Source of the DNA: CAVLCC01 sp963661535
GTDB lineage: Bacteria; Actinomycetota; Coriobacteriia; Coriobacteriales; CADBOM01
NCBI GenBank assembly: GCA_963661535.1
Contig: CAVLCC010000038.1
Location: forward strand, 1 to 18,595
Direction of reading: 5' to 3'
DNA length: 18,595 nt
The notes under the pieces are model-generated. The model ran no database searches. It was not told where the DNA came from and worked only from the letters and a program-made list of their open reading frames with translations. Positions 1-6,905 of the stretch are shown here, piece by piece. The first letter of the stretch is position 1. Each line of letters starts with the position of its first letter. A program made the position numbers and the translations under genes.

Positions 1-46
1 CACCGCACGCACCGCACGCACCGCACGCACCGCACGCACCGCGGTG
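1..46. repeat. 9-bp GC-rich tandem array, truncated by window edge
   Basis: Four exact copies of CACCGCACG fill positions 1-36, followed by a partial copy (37-42) that runs into the perfect 10-bp palindrome CACCGCGGTG (37-46) and then seven C residues (47-53). The array very likely continues upstream. It is far more GC-rich than its surroundings. All three forward frames are open through the array, closing at 64-66 in frame 1, so it could be the C-terminal tail of an upstream gene, or purely intergenic. The window cannot decide this. Confidence 0.9.
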
Positions 47-120
47 CCCCCCCATTCTCTCCATGAAACTGAAAGAGTTCCTGCAAACTTTTCGTGCGGT
101 TGGAACTGGTTAAGATTTGG

Positions 121-149
121 TTTAGATTTGGTTTAGAGTTCGTTATACA
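121..149 (+). promoter_or_regulatory. Candidate promoter of the tad operon
   Basis: TTTAGA (121-126) and TATACA (144-149) are separated by 17 bp, each matching four of six positions of the vegetative -35 and -10 consensus. They lie about 70 bp before the first tad start. The -35 sits within a duplicated 11-mer AGATTTGGTTT (113-123 and 124-134). No other good promoter is visible between the GC-rich array and the first gene. This is inferred from sequence only. Confidence 0.35.
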
Positions 150-215
150 TTTTGGTAACATCGATGCTCCACAATGGCTTTGTTGGTAAAACAAGCAAGC
201 TATTGGGAGCAAAAA

Positions 216-971
216 ATGAAGTCTAAATTTAATGTTGACAAAAAACTTGCAGCAGGGATTGTATGTGGTGTTATTGCTGCAATTATGATGTCTATATATT
301 TGTCAGATGCTCGTGCTGAGGCACTTTCATATCGCGAAGACGCAATACGGCAATATGGCGGAGAAACTGTTCAGGTATGCGTAGCTAAACGCGATATCTC
401 ATCTGGCAAAACAATTTCTCAGCAAGATGTAGAGCTAAAAACATGGATAGCTGATCTTTTGCCAGAAAATGCTGCAACAAAAGTAGAAGAAATTGTAGGA
501 CAAACAGCTCAGCAAACAATTATGTCTAATGAGCCAATTTCAAAGTCAAAAGTTGGAGCTCAACATCTTGAGATTTCTGTTCCAGATGGACTATGTGCAG
601 TGAGCGTTCCTTCTCAAGATGTGCAGTCGGTTGGAGGAACGCTAAAACCTGGGGATACAGTAAATGTTTATGCGGTTGGTGGCAATGTATCTCTTATAGG
701 TCAAAACATTTTGGTTCTAGAAACTTCAAGTTCGGGGACTGAGTCTGAAAAAAATAGTAGCACTTTTGGAAGTGCAAGTTCTCGTTCATCGGTGACTTGG
801 GTAACCCTCGCCGTTACACCCGACTCGGTAGAGCAGTTAATTGCTGCGTCAAAATCAGGAAATTTATATTTTGCCTTGCCATCAGAGTCCAAAGATATAG
901 ATGCAAATAATAATGCAAATAACACAAATAACTCTGCTAATAACATTGACGCATCTGTACAACAAAATTAA
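216..971 (+). CDS. cpaB: Tad pilus assembly protein CpaB/RcpC (SAF domain)
   Basis: 251 residues. It starts with a short cytoplasmic stretch and one membrane segment (about residues 10-28), followed by an external SAF-type domain beginning near VQVCVAKRDISSGKTI and an RcpC-like region containing the LKPGDTVNVYAV motif typical of CpaB. The last 20 or so residues are an Asn-rich low-complexity tail. The family is a Tad pilus periplasmic/extracytoplasmic component, which in diderms works with the secretin; here no secretin gene is present, as expected for a monoderm. The start at 216 is chosen because GGGAG (205-209) lies 6 nt before it; an in-frame ATG at 174 would add 14 residues but has no ribosome-binding site. 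First gene of the tad operon, 29 nt before tadZ. Confidence 0.85.
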   Translation: MKSKFNVDKKLAAGIVCGVIAAIMMSIYLSDARAEALSYREDAIRQYGGETVQVCVAKRDISSGKTISQQDVELKTWIADLLPENAATKVEEIVGQTAQQTIMSNEPISKSKVGAQHLEISVPDGLCAVSVPSQDVQSVGGTLKPGDTVNVYAVGGNVSLIGQNILVLETSSSGTESEKNSSTFGSASSRSSVTWVTLAVTPDSVEQLIAASKSGNLYFALPSESKDIDANNNANNTNNSANNIDASVQQN

Positions 972-1000
972 TCAGACTACCACTAGAAAGGAGATAAGAG

Positions 1001-2236
1001 ATGAGCACAATCCCTACTCAAGAATTTCAAAAAGCTGGAATTTGCGGAATAGAAATAGCCGAAGCAAAAGGGGACGTAATTAAATGCAGCTCTGGAGAAG
1101 CTTTTAGAAATTTGCTTTCAAAAGAACCTTATGATCGCAGTGCAATTATAGGAGCAAATATTGTAGATGTTGATCCGCTAAATTTAATTGCCGCCATAAA
1201 AAAGGATTGCTCATCTCGAAAGGTATTGGCACTCAATAGTGATTGGGGATTAAGCTTTTCGGATAATGCGGCTAAAGCGGGTATAGATAAATCAGTTGAT
1301 AGTTCATATTTAGCACATACATTTGGAATTGTGTTGCCAGGGGAAGATGTTTGCGAGTCTAAACTAACCATACAACCTAACGCGCAAAACGGTTTATATT
1401 CTTCAAATTTCTTATCTACAAGTGAGCATCTTGGGGCATGTGTATGTGTTGTTTCGGGGAGGGGAGGAGTAGGTAAGTCAACAGTGTGTATTTTGCTAGC
1501 ATTAAGTGCAATAACACACGATGTTAGCTGCGCTATTATCGACGCAGATTTGCAATTTGGCGACCTAGGGTTTTTATGTGAACGAGACAAATTGTTTCAA
1601 ACAATGGGTTTTGGGGTAGGGCAACACAATCTAGATTTATCGGCTTTAGGCTCCGATGTAGTTCCAGTTATGTATTCGATAGAAAAGCCTGAATATTGCG
1701 AAGAACTTTCCTATGGAATGAAACAACTTTTATTTGAATGTCGCAAAAACTATGACTTAGTAGTAATTAATACATCAACAACTTGGTCTGATATGCATGC
1801 AGATTTTATAACTTGGTGCGATGGAATTTTATTAGTTATGGACCAAAAAAGCACATCAGTTAGAGGTGGAAGATCAGCTAAAGACTTATGTATGAGACTA
1901 GGCGCACCCACTTCAAAGATGTTCTATGTTATCAACGGATATTCTCGCGCAAACAAAATAAGCATAAATGACTGTGCTGCATTGCTTTGTGTAGAACCTG
2001 ACACAATTTTAGAGCTTTTAGATGGCGGGGAGCAAATAGAAGAAGCAATGTCTTTGGGGATTCCATCTTCTCTAATAGGTTCTGGTAATCCATTGGTTGA
2101 GTCGTCAAACAAAGCATTTGAAAAACTATCTTCGAGGTTGGGTATAGAGATTGGCAAAGATGCGTCTTGTACAACTCAGCAAGGTAAGCGATGGTTATTT
2201 GGCAGAAAGGCGGGAGCACATGTCTTTGCTGGATAG
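1001..2236 (+). CDS. tadZ: Tad pilus localisation ATPase TadZ/CpaE
   Basis: 411 residues, start fixed by AAAGGAGAT (987-995). The N-terminal 120 residues look like the degenerate receiver-type domain of CpaE/TadZ. The C-terminal part is a ParA/MinD-type P-loop domain: Walker A GRGGVGKST at 153-161 and the IIDADLQFGDLG motif at 179-190 characteristic of this family. The first 'deviant' lysine of MinD/ParA Walker A is Arg154, a degeneration that occurs in TadZ proteins. TadZ marks the site of pilus assembly in the cell and is thought to recruit the other Tad components. Its 3' end overlaps the start of tadA by 17 nt, indicating translational coupling. Confidence 0.9.
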   Translation: MSTIPTQEFQKAGICGIEIAEAKGDVIKCSSGEAFRNLLSKEPYDRSAIIGANIVDVDPLNLIAAIKKDCSSRKVLALNSDWGLSFSDNAAKAGIDKSVDSSYLAHTFGIVLPGEDVCESKLTIQPNAQNGLYSSNFLSTSEHLGACVCVVSGRGGVGKSTVCILLALSAITHDVSCAIIDADLQFGDLGFLCERDKLFQTMGFGVGQHNLDLSALGSDVVPVMYSIEKPEYCEELSYGMKQLLFECRKNYDLVVINTSTTWSDMHADFITWCDGILLVMDQKSTSVRGGRSAKDLCMRLGAPTSKMFYVINGYSRANKISINDCAALLCVEPDTILELLDGGEQIEEAMSLGIPSSLIGSGNPLVESSNKAFEKLSSRLGIEIGKDASCTTQQGKRWLFGRKAGAHVFAG

Positions 2237-3542
2237 AGTTGAGGGTGCTGACAATGTAGTCCTAAAGAGTAATGAGCGTAATAGAGAAGTTCGTAAGAAT
2301 TTAAAAGAGGCACTTTTTGAGGAGATGTCGAGTGAGAAAATTGCGTCTTTAGCTGTTGGAGATTTGGAAGTTGCTTCTAAAGAAGTTAAGGGAGCGCTAG
2401 ATATAGCACTAAAGTCTGACGAGTTTAAGGTTTTGGATAACGATTCTAAAATTAAGGTTTCGGGCGAGGTGTTTGATTTAGTTTTGGGTCTAGGTCCTCT
2501 GCAGCCTCTATTAAATGATTTGGCTATAACCGAGATTATGGTAAATGGTCTTGAAGATGTTTTTTATGAGAAAGAGGGCAAGATTTATAGAAGCGAAATA
2601 AATTTTGACGATGTTTCTCAAATGCGTGTAGTGATAGATAGAATTTTAGGACCTGTGGGGCGCAGGGTAGATGAGCTAAGTCCTATGGTGAGTGCAAGAT
2701 TGCCAGGAGGACATCGCGCAAATATTGTTGTGCATCCAATCGCGCTTGATGGACCATATATAACGATTAGAAAATTTGGACGAAAGATGTTTACCTTAAG
2801 CGAGATGGTTGAGCGAAAAACAATAGATGCTTCTCTTGCCACTCTTTTGAAATGGGCAGTTTTGTTAAAGAAAAATATAGCTGTTTCTGGTGGAACAGGT
2901 AGCGGAAAGACAACGTTTTTAAACGCTCTATCTTGTGAAATTCCAAAAAACGAAAGAATTATTACTATTGAAGACTCGGCAGAGCTGCGTTTTGATTTTC
3001 ACCCGCATGTTGTGCGAATGGAATCTAGAGCTAGAAACACAGAGGGAAAAGGCGAGATAACTATTAGAGATTTAGTAACTAATGCGCTGCGCATGCGTCC
3101 GGACAGAATTGTAGTTGGGGAATGTAGAGGCGCAGAGGCACTAGATATGCTTCAGGCAATGAATACAGGACACGACGGTTCCCTAACAACTCTGCATGCA
3201 AATTCCACACAAGAAGTGGCAAACAGACTAATTACTATGGTGCGATTTGGAATGAATATTTCAAAAGAAGTTGTAGAAGATCAAATTGCCTCTGCTCTAG
3301 ATATTGTTGTTCACTTGCAGAGATGCTCAGATGGCAGTCGCAAGGTTGTTGAAGTTAGTGAGTGTAGAAAAAAAGAGGGTGGAGGAGTCCTTTTTGCTCC
3401 ATGCGCCAAATGGGATAGTTCGATATGTAGGTATGTGTGGAATATGCCTAGTTGGTTAGATCGTGCAGTATCGGTAGGTTATCTAAACGATAAGGAGGTG
3501 GAAGTATGGAAGTCCAATCTGTTGTTGGAACAGCAAGCATAG
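2220..3542 (+). CDS. tadA: Tad secretion ATPase TadA/CpaF (type II/IV secretion family)
   Basis: 440 residues. Hexameric ATPase that powers pilus polymerisation at the cytoplasmic face. Visible marks are the N-terminal ITEIMVNG motif of CpaF proteins, Walker A GGTGSGKTT at 224-232, the RPDRIVVGECRG Walker B/Glu box near residues 292-303, and the GHDGSLTTLHANS His box just after. The start at ATG 2220 is preferred because GGCGGGAG lies directly upstream; an in-frame TTG at 2151 would lengthen the overlap with tadZ to 86 nt and give a N-terminus unlike the family. Overlaps tadZ by 17 nt and tadB by 37 nt. Confidence 0.95.
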   Translation: MSLLDRVEGADNVVLKSNERNREVRKNLKEALFEEMSSEKIASLAVGDLEVASKEVKGALDIALKSDEFKVLDNDSKIKVSGEVFDLVLGLGPLQPLLNDLAITEIMVNGLEDVFYEKEGKIYRSEINFDDVSQMRVVIDRILGPVGRRVDELSPMVSARLPGGHRANIVVHPIALDGPYITIRKFGRKMFTLSEMVERKTIDASLATLLKWAVLLKKNIAVSGGTGSGKTTFLNALSCEIPKNERIITIEDSAELRFDFHPHVVRMESRARNTEGKGEITIRDLVTNALRMRPDRIVVGECRGAEALDMLQAMNTGHDGSLTTLHANSTQEVANRLITMVRFGMNISKEVVEDQIASALDIVVHLQRCSDGSRKVVEVSECRKKEGGGVLFAPCAKWDSSICRYVWNMPSWLDRAVSVGYLNDKEVEVWKSNLLLEQQA

Positions 3543-4552
3543 TAATGACTGGGGTTAGTGCTTTTGTTTTAACGCCTGCTGTGATTAGCTGGTGGAACAA
3601 AATGCAAACTGCAGTAGAGGTGCGCTCACGAGTTCGCGGCAAGAAAAGAGATACTAAAGATTGCTCTTCATCTAAGGCAAGCCCTCTATCATGTTTGGCA
3701 AGACAAATAGAAGACATGCTAACCATGGCTATAGAAGAAGGTATTTCAATATTTTCTAAACCTCGCACAATTTTGCTTAGGTCATCTCTTGTCTCAAAAT
3801 TGATTGATTCTTATGAATTTGTATTAGCATCTAAAGGTTTGTCTGCAACAACTAGTTCGATTTGCGAATGTGTTATTGGAGGGACAGTAATATTTGTTTT
3901 GTTAATTTGGCTAATGACTGGCTCCTTGTTATTTTCCCTGATTTTTGCAGGTGCAATACTAGGTGTTGGATATTCCTATGCACACGGCAAGCAAGATACG
4001 ATGAAAGAATCTATTGCACAAACTTTGCCAGACACCCTAAATGCAATAGGTGTTTATTATGAGTCGGGACTTTCGTTGATGCAAGCATTTGAGCAGGCAG
4101 CTCTTGAAACTCCAGGTTCGTTTGGGAAAAAACTTGGAAAAGTATCTTCTGATATGAGGGCGGGAGTTAGCGCAGAAGAGGCTTTAGAGAATCTGCGAAA
4201 GTCGTCTGATACAAGGGCTCTGGCCTTTGTTACGGTTGCTCTAGAGGTTCAACAGCGCACAGGCGGTGCGCTAAAACCCTTATTGCAACATGCGGCAAAA
4301 AATGTATCGGATTCTTTTGAAATGAAGAGATTTTTAGAAGTTAAGACATCACAATCTAGATTTTCGGCAAAGATTGTTTCTATTATGCCTGTAATTTTAT
4401 TTTTACTAATGGGAATTATAGAGCCTGGATATATAAATAATTTTCTTGGAACAGGGGCAGGAGTAACTATATTTTGTTTTGCAGTTGTTCTAGAAGTTAT
4501 AGGTATTTTGGTAATTAGAAGAATATTAGGTCTAAATACTGGGGAGGTGTAG
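3506..4552 (+). CDS. tadB: Tad pilus inner-membrane platform protein TadB
   Basis: 348 residues, start supported by AAGGAGGTG just upstream inside the end of tadA. It has a hydrophobic N-terminal segment (about 5-29), a paired membrane region (about 115-150), a type II secretion system F domain (about 168-290, with LPDTLNAIGVYYESGLSLMQ) and two C-terminal membrane segments (about 288-340). This is the layout of TadB/GspF platform proteins, which couple TadA to pilin assembly. It is followed by tadC with only 2 nt between stop and start. Confidence 0.9.
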   Translation: MEVQSVVGTASIVMTGVSAFVLTPAVISWWNKMQTAVEVRSRVRGKKRDTKDCSSSKASPLSCLARQIEDMLTMAIEEGISIFSKPRTILLRSSLVSKLIDSYEFVLASKGLSATTSSICECVIGGTVIFVLLIWLMTGSLLFSLIFAGAILGVGYSYAHGKQDTMKESIAQTLPDTLNAIGVYYESGLSLMQAFEQAALETPGSFGKKLGKVSSDMRAGVSAEEALENLRKSSDTRALAFVTVALEVQQRTGGALKPLLQHAAKNVSDSFEMKRFLEVKTSQSRFSAKIVSIMPVILFLLMGIIEPGYINNFLGTGAGVTIFCFAVVLEVIGILVIRRILGLNTGEV

Positions 4553-4554
4553 AT

Positions 4555-5280
4555 GTGTTAGCACTCGTTTCTATTTTACTTTTTGCGTTATGTGCATTTG
4601 TTGTTTCGATGCATTTTATTGAAAAACAAACAGCTAAAAAAACTCAGCAAGAAATTGGAAGACGTATAGGCGTAGAGTCGTGTAAGCCAGATGGAACAAT
4701 TGGCGAAGTGCGCTCTGTGGGTTCATTTATGACAGTTGATGCATCAGGCTCAGCAAGCATATCTGATGAAAAAGGATTATTAGAGACTCTTGTATTCGAG
4801 ATTGCAAAGCATTTACCAAAGCGCAAAACTCCACGCTGTATAGATAGAGATTTGCCTGAGCTTATAGATGTTTTGGCTCTAGGTATGGAGGCGGGTCTTT
4901 CTTTTGAAAGCGCATTTGCAATTTATGCTAATAGATTTGATACCGCACTTGCTTGTGAGTGCAGACCTACTTCCGCCTTAATGACTTCGGGCATTATGTC
5001 TAGAGATGATGCTATGCAAGATCTTGCATCAAGGCTAGACAGCAATATGTTTTGGAGATTTGTGCGAATAACTTTAAGATCTGTGAAATTTGGAAGCAGA
5101 CTTTTGCCAACTTTAGAAGGACTGTCAGACGAAGCAAGAAAGCAATACCGCAGTTCGATAGAAGAACAGGCATCAAAGGCGCCTACTAAAATGCTTGTTC
5201 CTACAGGAGTGCTGATATTGCCCGCAATGTTGCTTATTGTGTGTGGTCCATTTTTGTTGGAATTATTGCAGCAATTCTAG
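4555..5280 (+). CDS. tadC: Tad pilus platform protein TadC
   Basis: 241 residues with a GTG start; GGGGAGGTG (4541-4549) lies 5 nt upstream and the ATG at 4553 is immediately closed in its own frame. It has an N-terminal membrane helix (about 1-21), a GspF-type domain with LPELIDVLALGMEAGLSFES (starting near residue 101), and a C-terminal hydrophobic helix (about 217-238). TadC is the second GspF-like platform subunit and normally follows TadB. It is somewhat short for the family (usually near 300 residues); the missing part appears to be N-terminal sequence before the F domain. A 59-nt gap separates it from the pilin gene. Confidence 0.88.
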   Translation: MLALVSILLFALCAFVVSMHFIEKQTAKKTQQEIGRRIGVESCKPDGTIGEVRSVGSFMTVDASGSASISDEKGLLETLVFEIAKHLPKRKTPRCIDRDLPELIDVLALGMEAGLSFESAFAIYANRFDTALACECRPTSALMTSGIMSRDDAMQDLASRLDSNMFWRFVRITLRSVKFGSRLLPTLEGLSDEARKQYRSSIEEQASKAPTKMLVPTGVLILPAMLLIVCGPFLLELLQQF

Positions 5281-5289
5281 TTTTATGGG

Positions 5290-5317
5290 TTTTGTAAGTT
5301 TGGTTTTTTGTAAGTTT
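5290..5317 (+). repeat. 12-bp direct repeat ahead of the pilin gene
   Basis: TTTTGTAAGTTT occurs exactly at 5290-5301 and again at 5306-5317, offset by 16 bp, in the tadC-flp gap. It directly precedes the flp ribosome-binding site (AAGGAG, 5327-5332). Role unknown; an RNA-processing or regulatory site is possible. Confidence 0.7.
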
Positions 5318-5339
5318 TAAAAAATGAAGGAGAAAAATT

Positions 5340-5564
5340 ATGGGAGAACTAGCAGCAAAAACACAAATCGCATTGAGAATTAGACTTTATCTTATGGCAA
5401 AACGTTTGCGCGAACTTCGCAATAGCGAGAGTGGACAAGGCACAACGGAGTACGCAATTTTGGTTGGAGTTTTGGTAGTTATAGCAATTGTTGCAGTGAC
5501 TTTATTCAAAGACAAGCTGCAAGAGCTTTGGACAGCAATTGCTGATGGAATTAACTCACTATGA
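5340..5564 (+). CDS. flp: Flp/Fap-type major pilin (Tad pilin)
   Basis: 74 residues. The class III prepilin signature is clear: the leader ends at Gly32, followed by QGTTEYAILVG, placing Glu at +5 and Tyr at +6 of the mature protein, and then one hydrophobic helix (VLVVIAIVAVTLF). Cleavage between Gly32 and Gln33 would leave a mature pilin of 42 residues. The 32-residue leader is on the long side for Flp pilins. AAGGAG lies 7 nt before the start. The stop overlaps the next start as ATGA. The pilin would be polymerised by TadA/B/C; the prepilin peptidase needed for cleavage is not encoded in this window. Confidence 0.93.
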   Translation: MGELAAKTQIALRIRLYLMAKRLRELRNSESGQGTTEYAILVGVLVVIAIVAVTLFKDKLQELWTAIADGINSL

Positions 5565-6166
5565 TCAAAATTTGCAAAGAAAAACCCAAGATATTTAATA
5601 TCGTAGCTTTTGCAATAGCCATATTGATAACAGTATTTTTGCTAGTTATGTGGTTTGCAAAACAAACAAACAATACAAACATTAACGAAAGGATTGATAA
5701 CATGCAGTCTATGCTTGTAGATGAGCTTGTTGACAAAAGTGATGTAGCAGATAGTGCAGGCGGTTATGGGGGTAGCGGAAATATTGACTTCGATGTTGCT
5801 TCTTCGATGGATTATGAAGATGATTTTGACGGCGAACCTATATCAATTCCAATTGAATGGACGTTTTTGGGGTGTGCTAGCACAAACAATGGCACAACAT
5901 GGTCTTATGAAACTAATGAGGAGGTATCAAAGTGCGCTGAGACAGTTTTGCAATCTTTGGAGTCTACATGTGCGGTATTGATGGAGTCAGGTTACCTTGA
6001 TATTACAAATCAATCGTGGGGTTGTGCAGCAGATATGAATGATGGCTCAACAGCAATGATGATAACAATAATTCCTAAAGACAAAAGCGACGAAAATTCG
6101 GTGCTTTTGGTCAAGGTGGTGGTTTTAAATGCTAGCAAAATTTCTCAAGACATGTTTTTGCAATGA
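5561..6166 (+). CDS. Unrecognised membrane-anchored protein within the tad operon
   Basis: 201 residues, family not recognised. A basic N-terminus (MIKICKEKPK) precedes one hydrophobic helix (about 12-34), which predicts a single membrane anchor with the rest outside the membrane. The following 60 residues are acidic and Gly/Ser/Asp-rich, resembling a linker; the C-terminal 100 residues look like a small folded domain containing four cysteines (GCAS, KCAET, TCAVL, GCAAD) that could form disulfides. It lacks the G/xxxxE prepilin processing motif of its neighbours. Start and flp stop overlap as ATGA; its end overlaps the next gene by 38 nt. Position among pilins suggests a pilus accessory or minor surface protein, by context only. 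Confidence 0.8.
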   Translation: MIKICKEKPKIFNIVAFAIAILITVFLLVMWFAKQTNNTNINERIDNMQSMLVDELVDKSDVADSAGGYGGSGNIDFDVASSMDYEDDFDGEPISIPIEWTFLGCASTNNGTTWSYETNEEVSKCAETVLQSLESTCAVLMESGYLDITNQSWGCAADMNDGSTAMMITIIPKDKSDENSVLLVKVVVLNASKISQDMFLQ

Positions 6167-6344
6167 TGATTTGGGTCAAGCAACTGTGGAATTTGTTGTG
6201 GTTGCAATTGTATTTATCGCAATTGTTATTGGAATTGGGGCAATCGCTACAAAAATTTCTGAGGGACTCATTGTTGATAGTGCAATGCAAAATGCGCCAA
6301 ATACGGTTGATTCTAAAGCATTTAAATACGTCATCATGTACTAG
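6129..6344 (+). CDS. Small class III pseudopilin-like protein
   Basis: 71 residues with a processing motif G16/QATVEF, Glu at +5 and an aromatic residue at +6, followed by a single hydrophobic helix (VVVAIVFIAIVIGIGAI) and a short polar tail. This is the design of Flp pilins or of very short TadE-type pseudopilins, and it probably contributes a minor pilin or initiates assembly. AAGGTGGTGG lies a few nucleotides before the ATG. It overlaps the end of the preceding gene by 38 nt and the start of the TadE-like gene. Assignment to pilin versus TadE-like is uncertain. Confidence 0.75.
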   Translation: MLAKFLKTCFCNDDLGQATVEFVVVAIVFIAIVIGIGAIATKISEGLIVDSAMQNAPNTVDSKAFKYVIMY

Positions 6345-6813
6345 CTTTTCTGATGCAGGGCAGATGTGTGTAGAAGCTGCTTTTTTGATACCTGTTATTT
6401 TGATTTTGCTACTTGTGTTATTGCAGCCTGGAATTATTTTGTACGACAAAATGGTTATGCAGGCTGCGGCAGGTCAAGGTATAAGAATGCTGGCAGTGCT
6501 TGATGAAGATTCAGCTAAGTCTTGTGAAAATATGGTTTTGTCTCAGCTAGAAGCTGTTCCTAAAGTTCCAATATTTCGAAAGGGAGATTGGGATATTGAA
6601 ATTGAAGGGAATGAAACAACTGGAAATGCCAAAATCTATGTTTCGATAGAGATTGAACCCTTGCCTTTAATGAGAGCTCCGTTGACCTTGGCAAACACGC
6701 TAAACAGCAAGGGCTGCATAGAGATAAATGTAGAGGTTAGTCAGTCTACTCAACCTGAGTGGGCAACCTCGCAAGGCTTAGATCCTCCAAGCTGTCCAAA
6801 GCAGTGGGACTAA
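6292..6813 (+). CDS. tadE: TadE-like pseudopilin
   Basis: About 173 residues from ATG 6292. The TadE hallmark AGQMCVEAAFLIPVILILLLVLL gives a G/QxxxE processing site with Glu at +5, a hydrophobic helix and then an external domain of about 130 residues. The frame stays open back to 6163, but upstream it only mirrors the preceding gene in another frame. The start is uncertain: ATG 6292 gives a basic N-terminus (MRQIRLILK), TTG 6307 is possible, and ATG 6364 would remove the Gly of the processing motif. None has a clear ribosome-binding site, so translation may depend on coupling with the overlapping gene. TadE proteins are minor pseudopilins required for Tad pilus biogenesis. Confidence 0.78.
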   Translation: MRQIRLILKHLNTSSCTSFSDAGQMCVEAAFLIPVILILLLVLLQPGIILYDKMVMQAAAGQGIRMLAVLDEDSAKSCENMVLSQLEAVPKVPIFRKGDWDIEIEGNETTGNAKIYVSIEIEPLPLMRAPLTLANTLNSKGCIEINVEVSQSTQPEWATSQGLDPPSCPKQWD

Positions 6814-6826
6814 AAAGACTCGTCGA

Positions 6827-6865
6827 GCAACTCATAAAAAGATCGAGAGTGCAACTTATAAAAAA
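6827..6865 (+). repeat. Imperfect 15-bp direct repeat before the TadG-like gene
   Basis: GCAACTCATAAAAAG (6827-6841) and GCAACTTATAAAAAA (6851-6865) match at 13 of 15 positions with a 24-bp offset, in the 92-nt gap between the TadE-like and TadG-like genes. The gap is otherwise AT-rich and ends with a strong ribosome-binding site AAAGGAGGTG (6889-6898). No terminator is seen. Confidence 0.5.
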
Positions 6866-6905
6866 AATTCAAGCATATAAATATAAATAAAGGAGGTGTA
6901 TAGAT

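Noticed and set aside
1..46. CRISPR-like repeats
   Set aside because: The 9-bp units are directly adjacent with no spacers, so this is a simple tandem repeat.
174..215. Upstream in-frame ATG for cpaB
   Set aside because: No ribosome-binding site precedes it, while GGGAG is placed well for the ATG at 216, which also puts the membrane helix close to the N-terminus as in the family.
1453..1485. Arg in place of the first Walker A lysine in TadZ as a novel feature
   Set aside because: Degenerate deviant Walker A motifs are common among TadZ/CpaE proteins, so it is only noted in the annotation.
1129..1590. 153-codon open frame on the - strand within tadZ
   Set aside because: It is antisense to a clear TadZ P-loop gene and its translation shows no domain.
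2151..2219. Upstream TTG start for tadA
   Set aside because: It would overlap tadZ by 86 nt without a ribosome-binding site; ATG 2220 has GGCGGGAG directly ahead.
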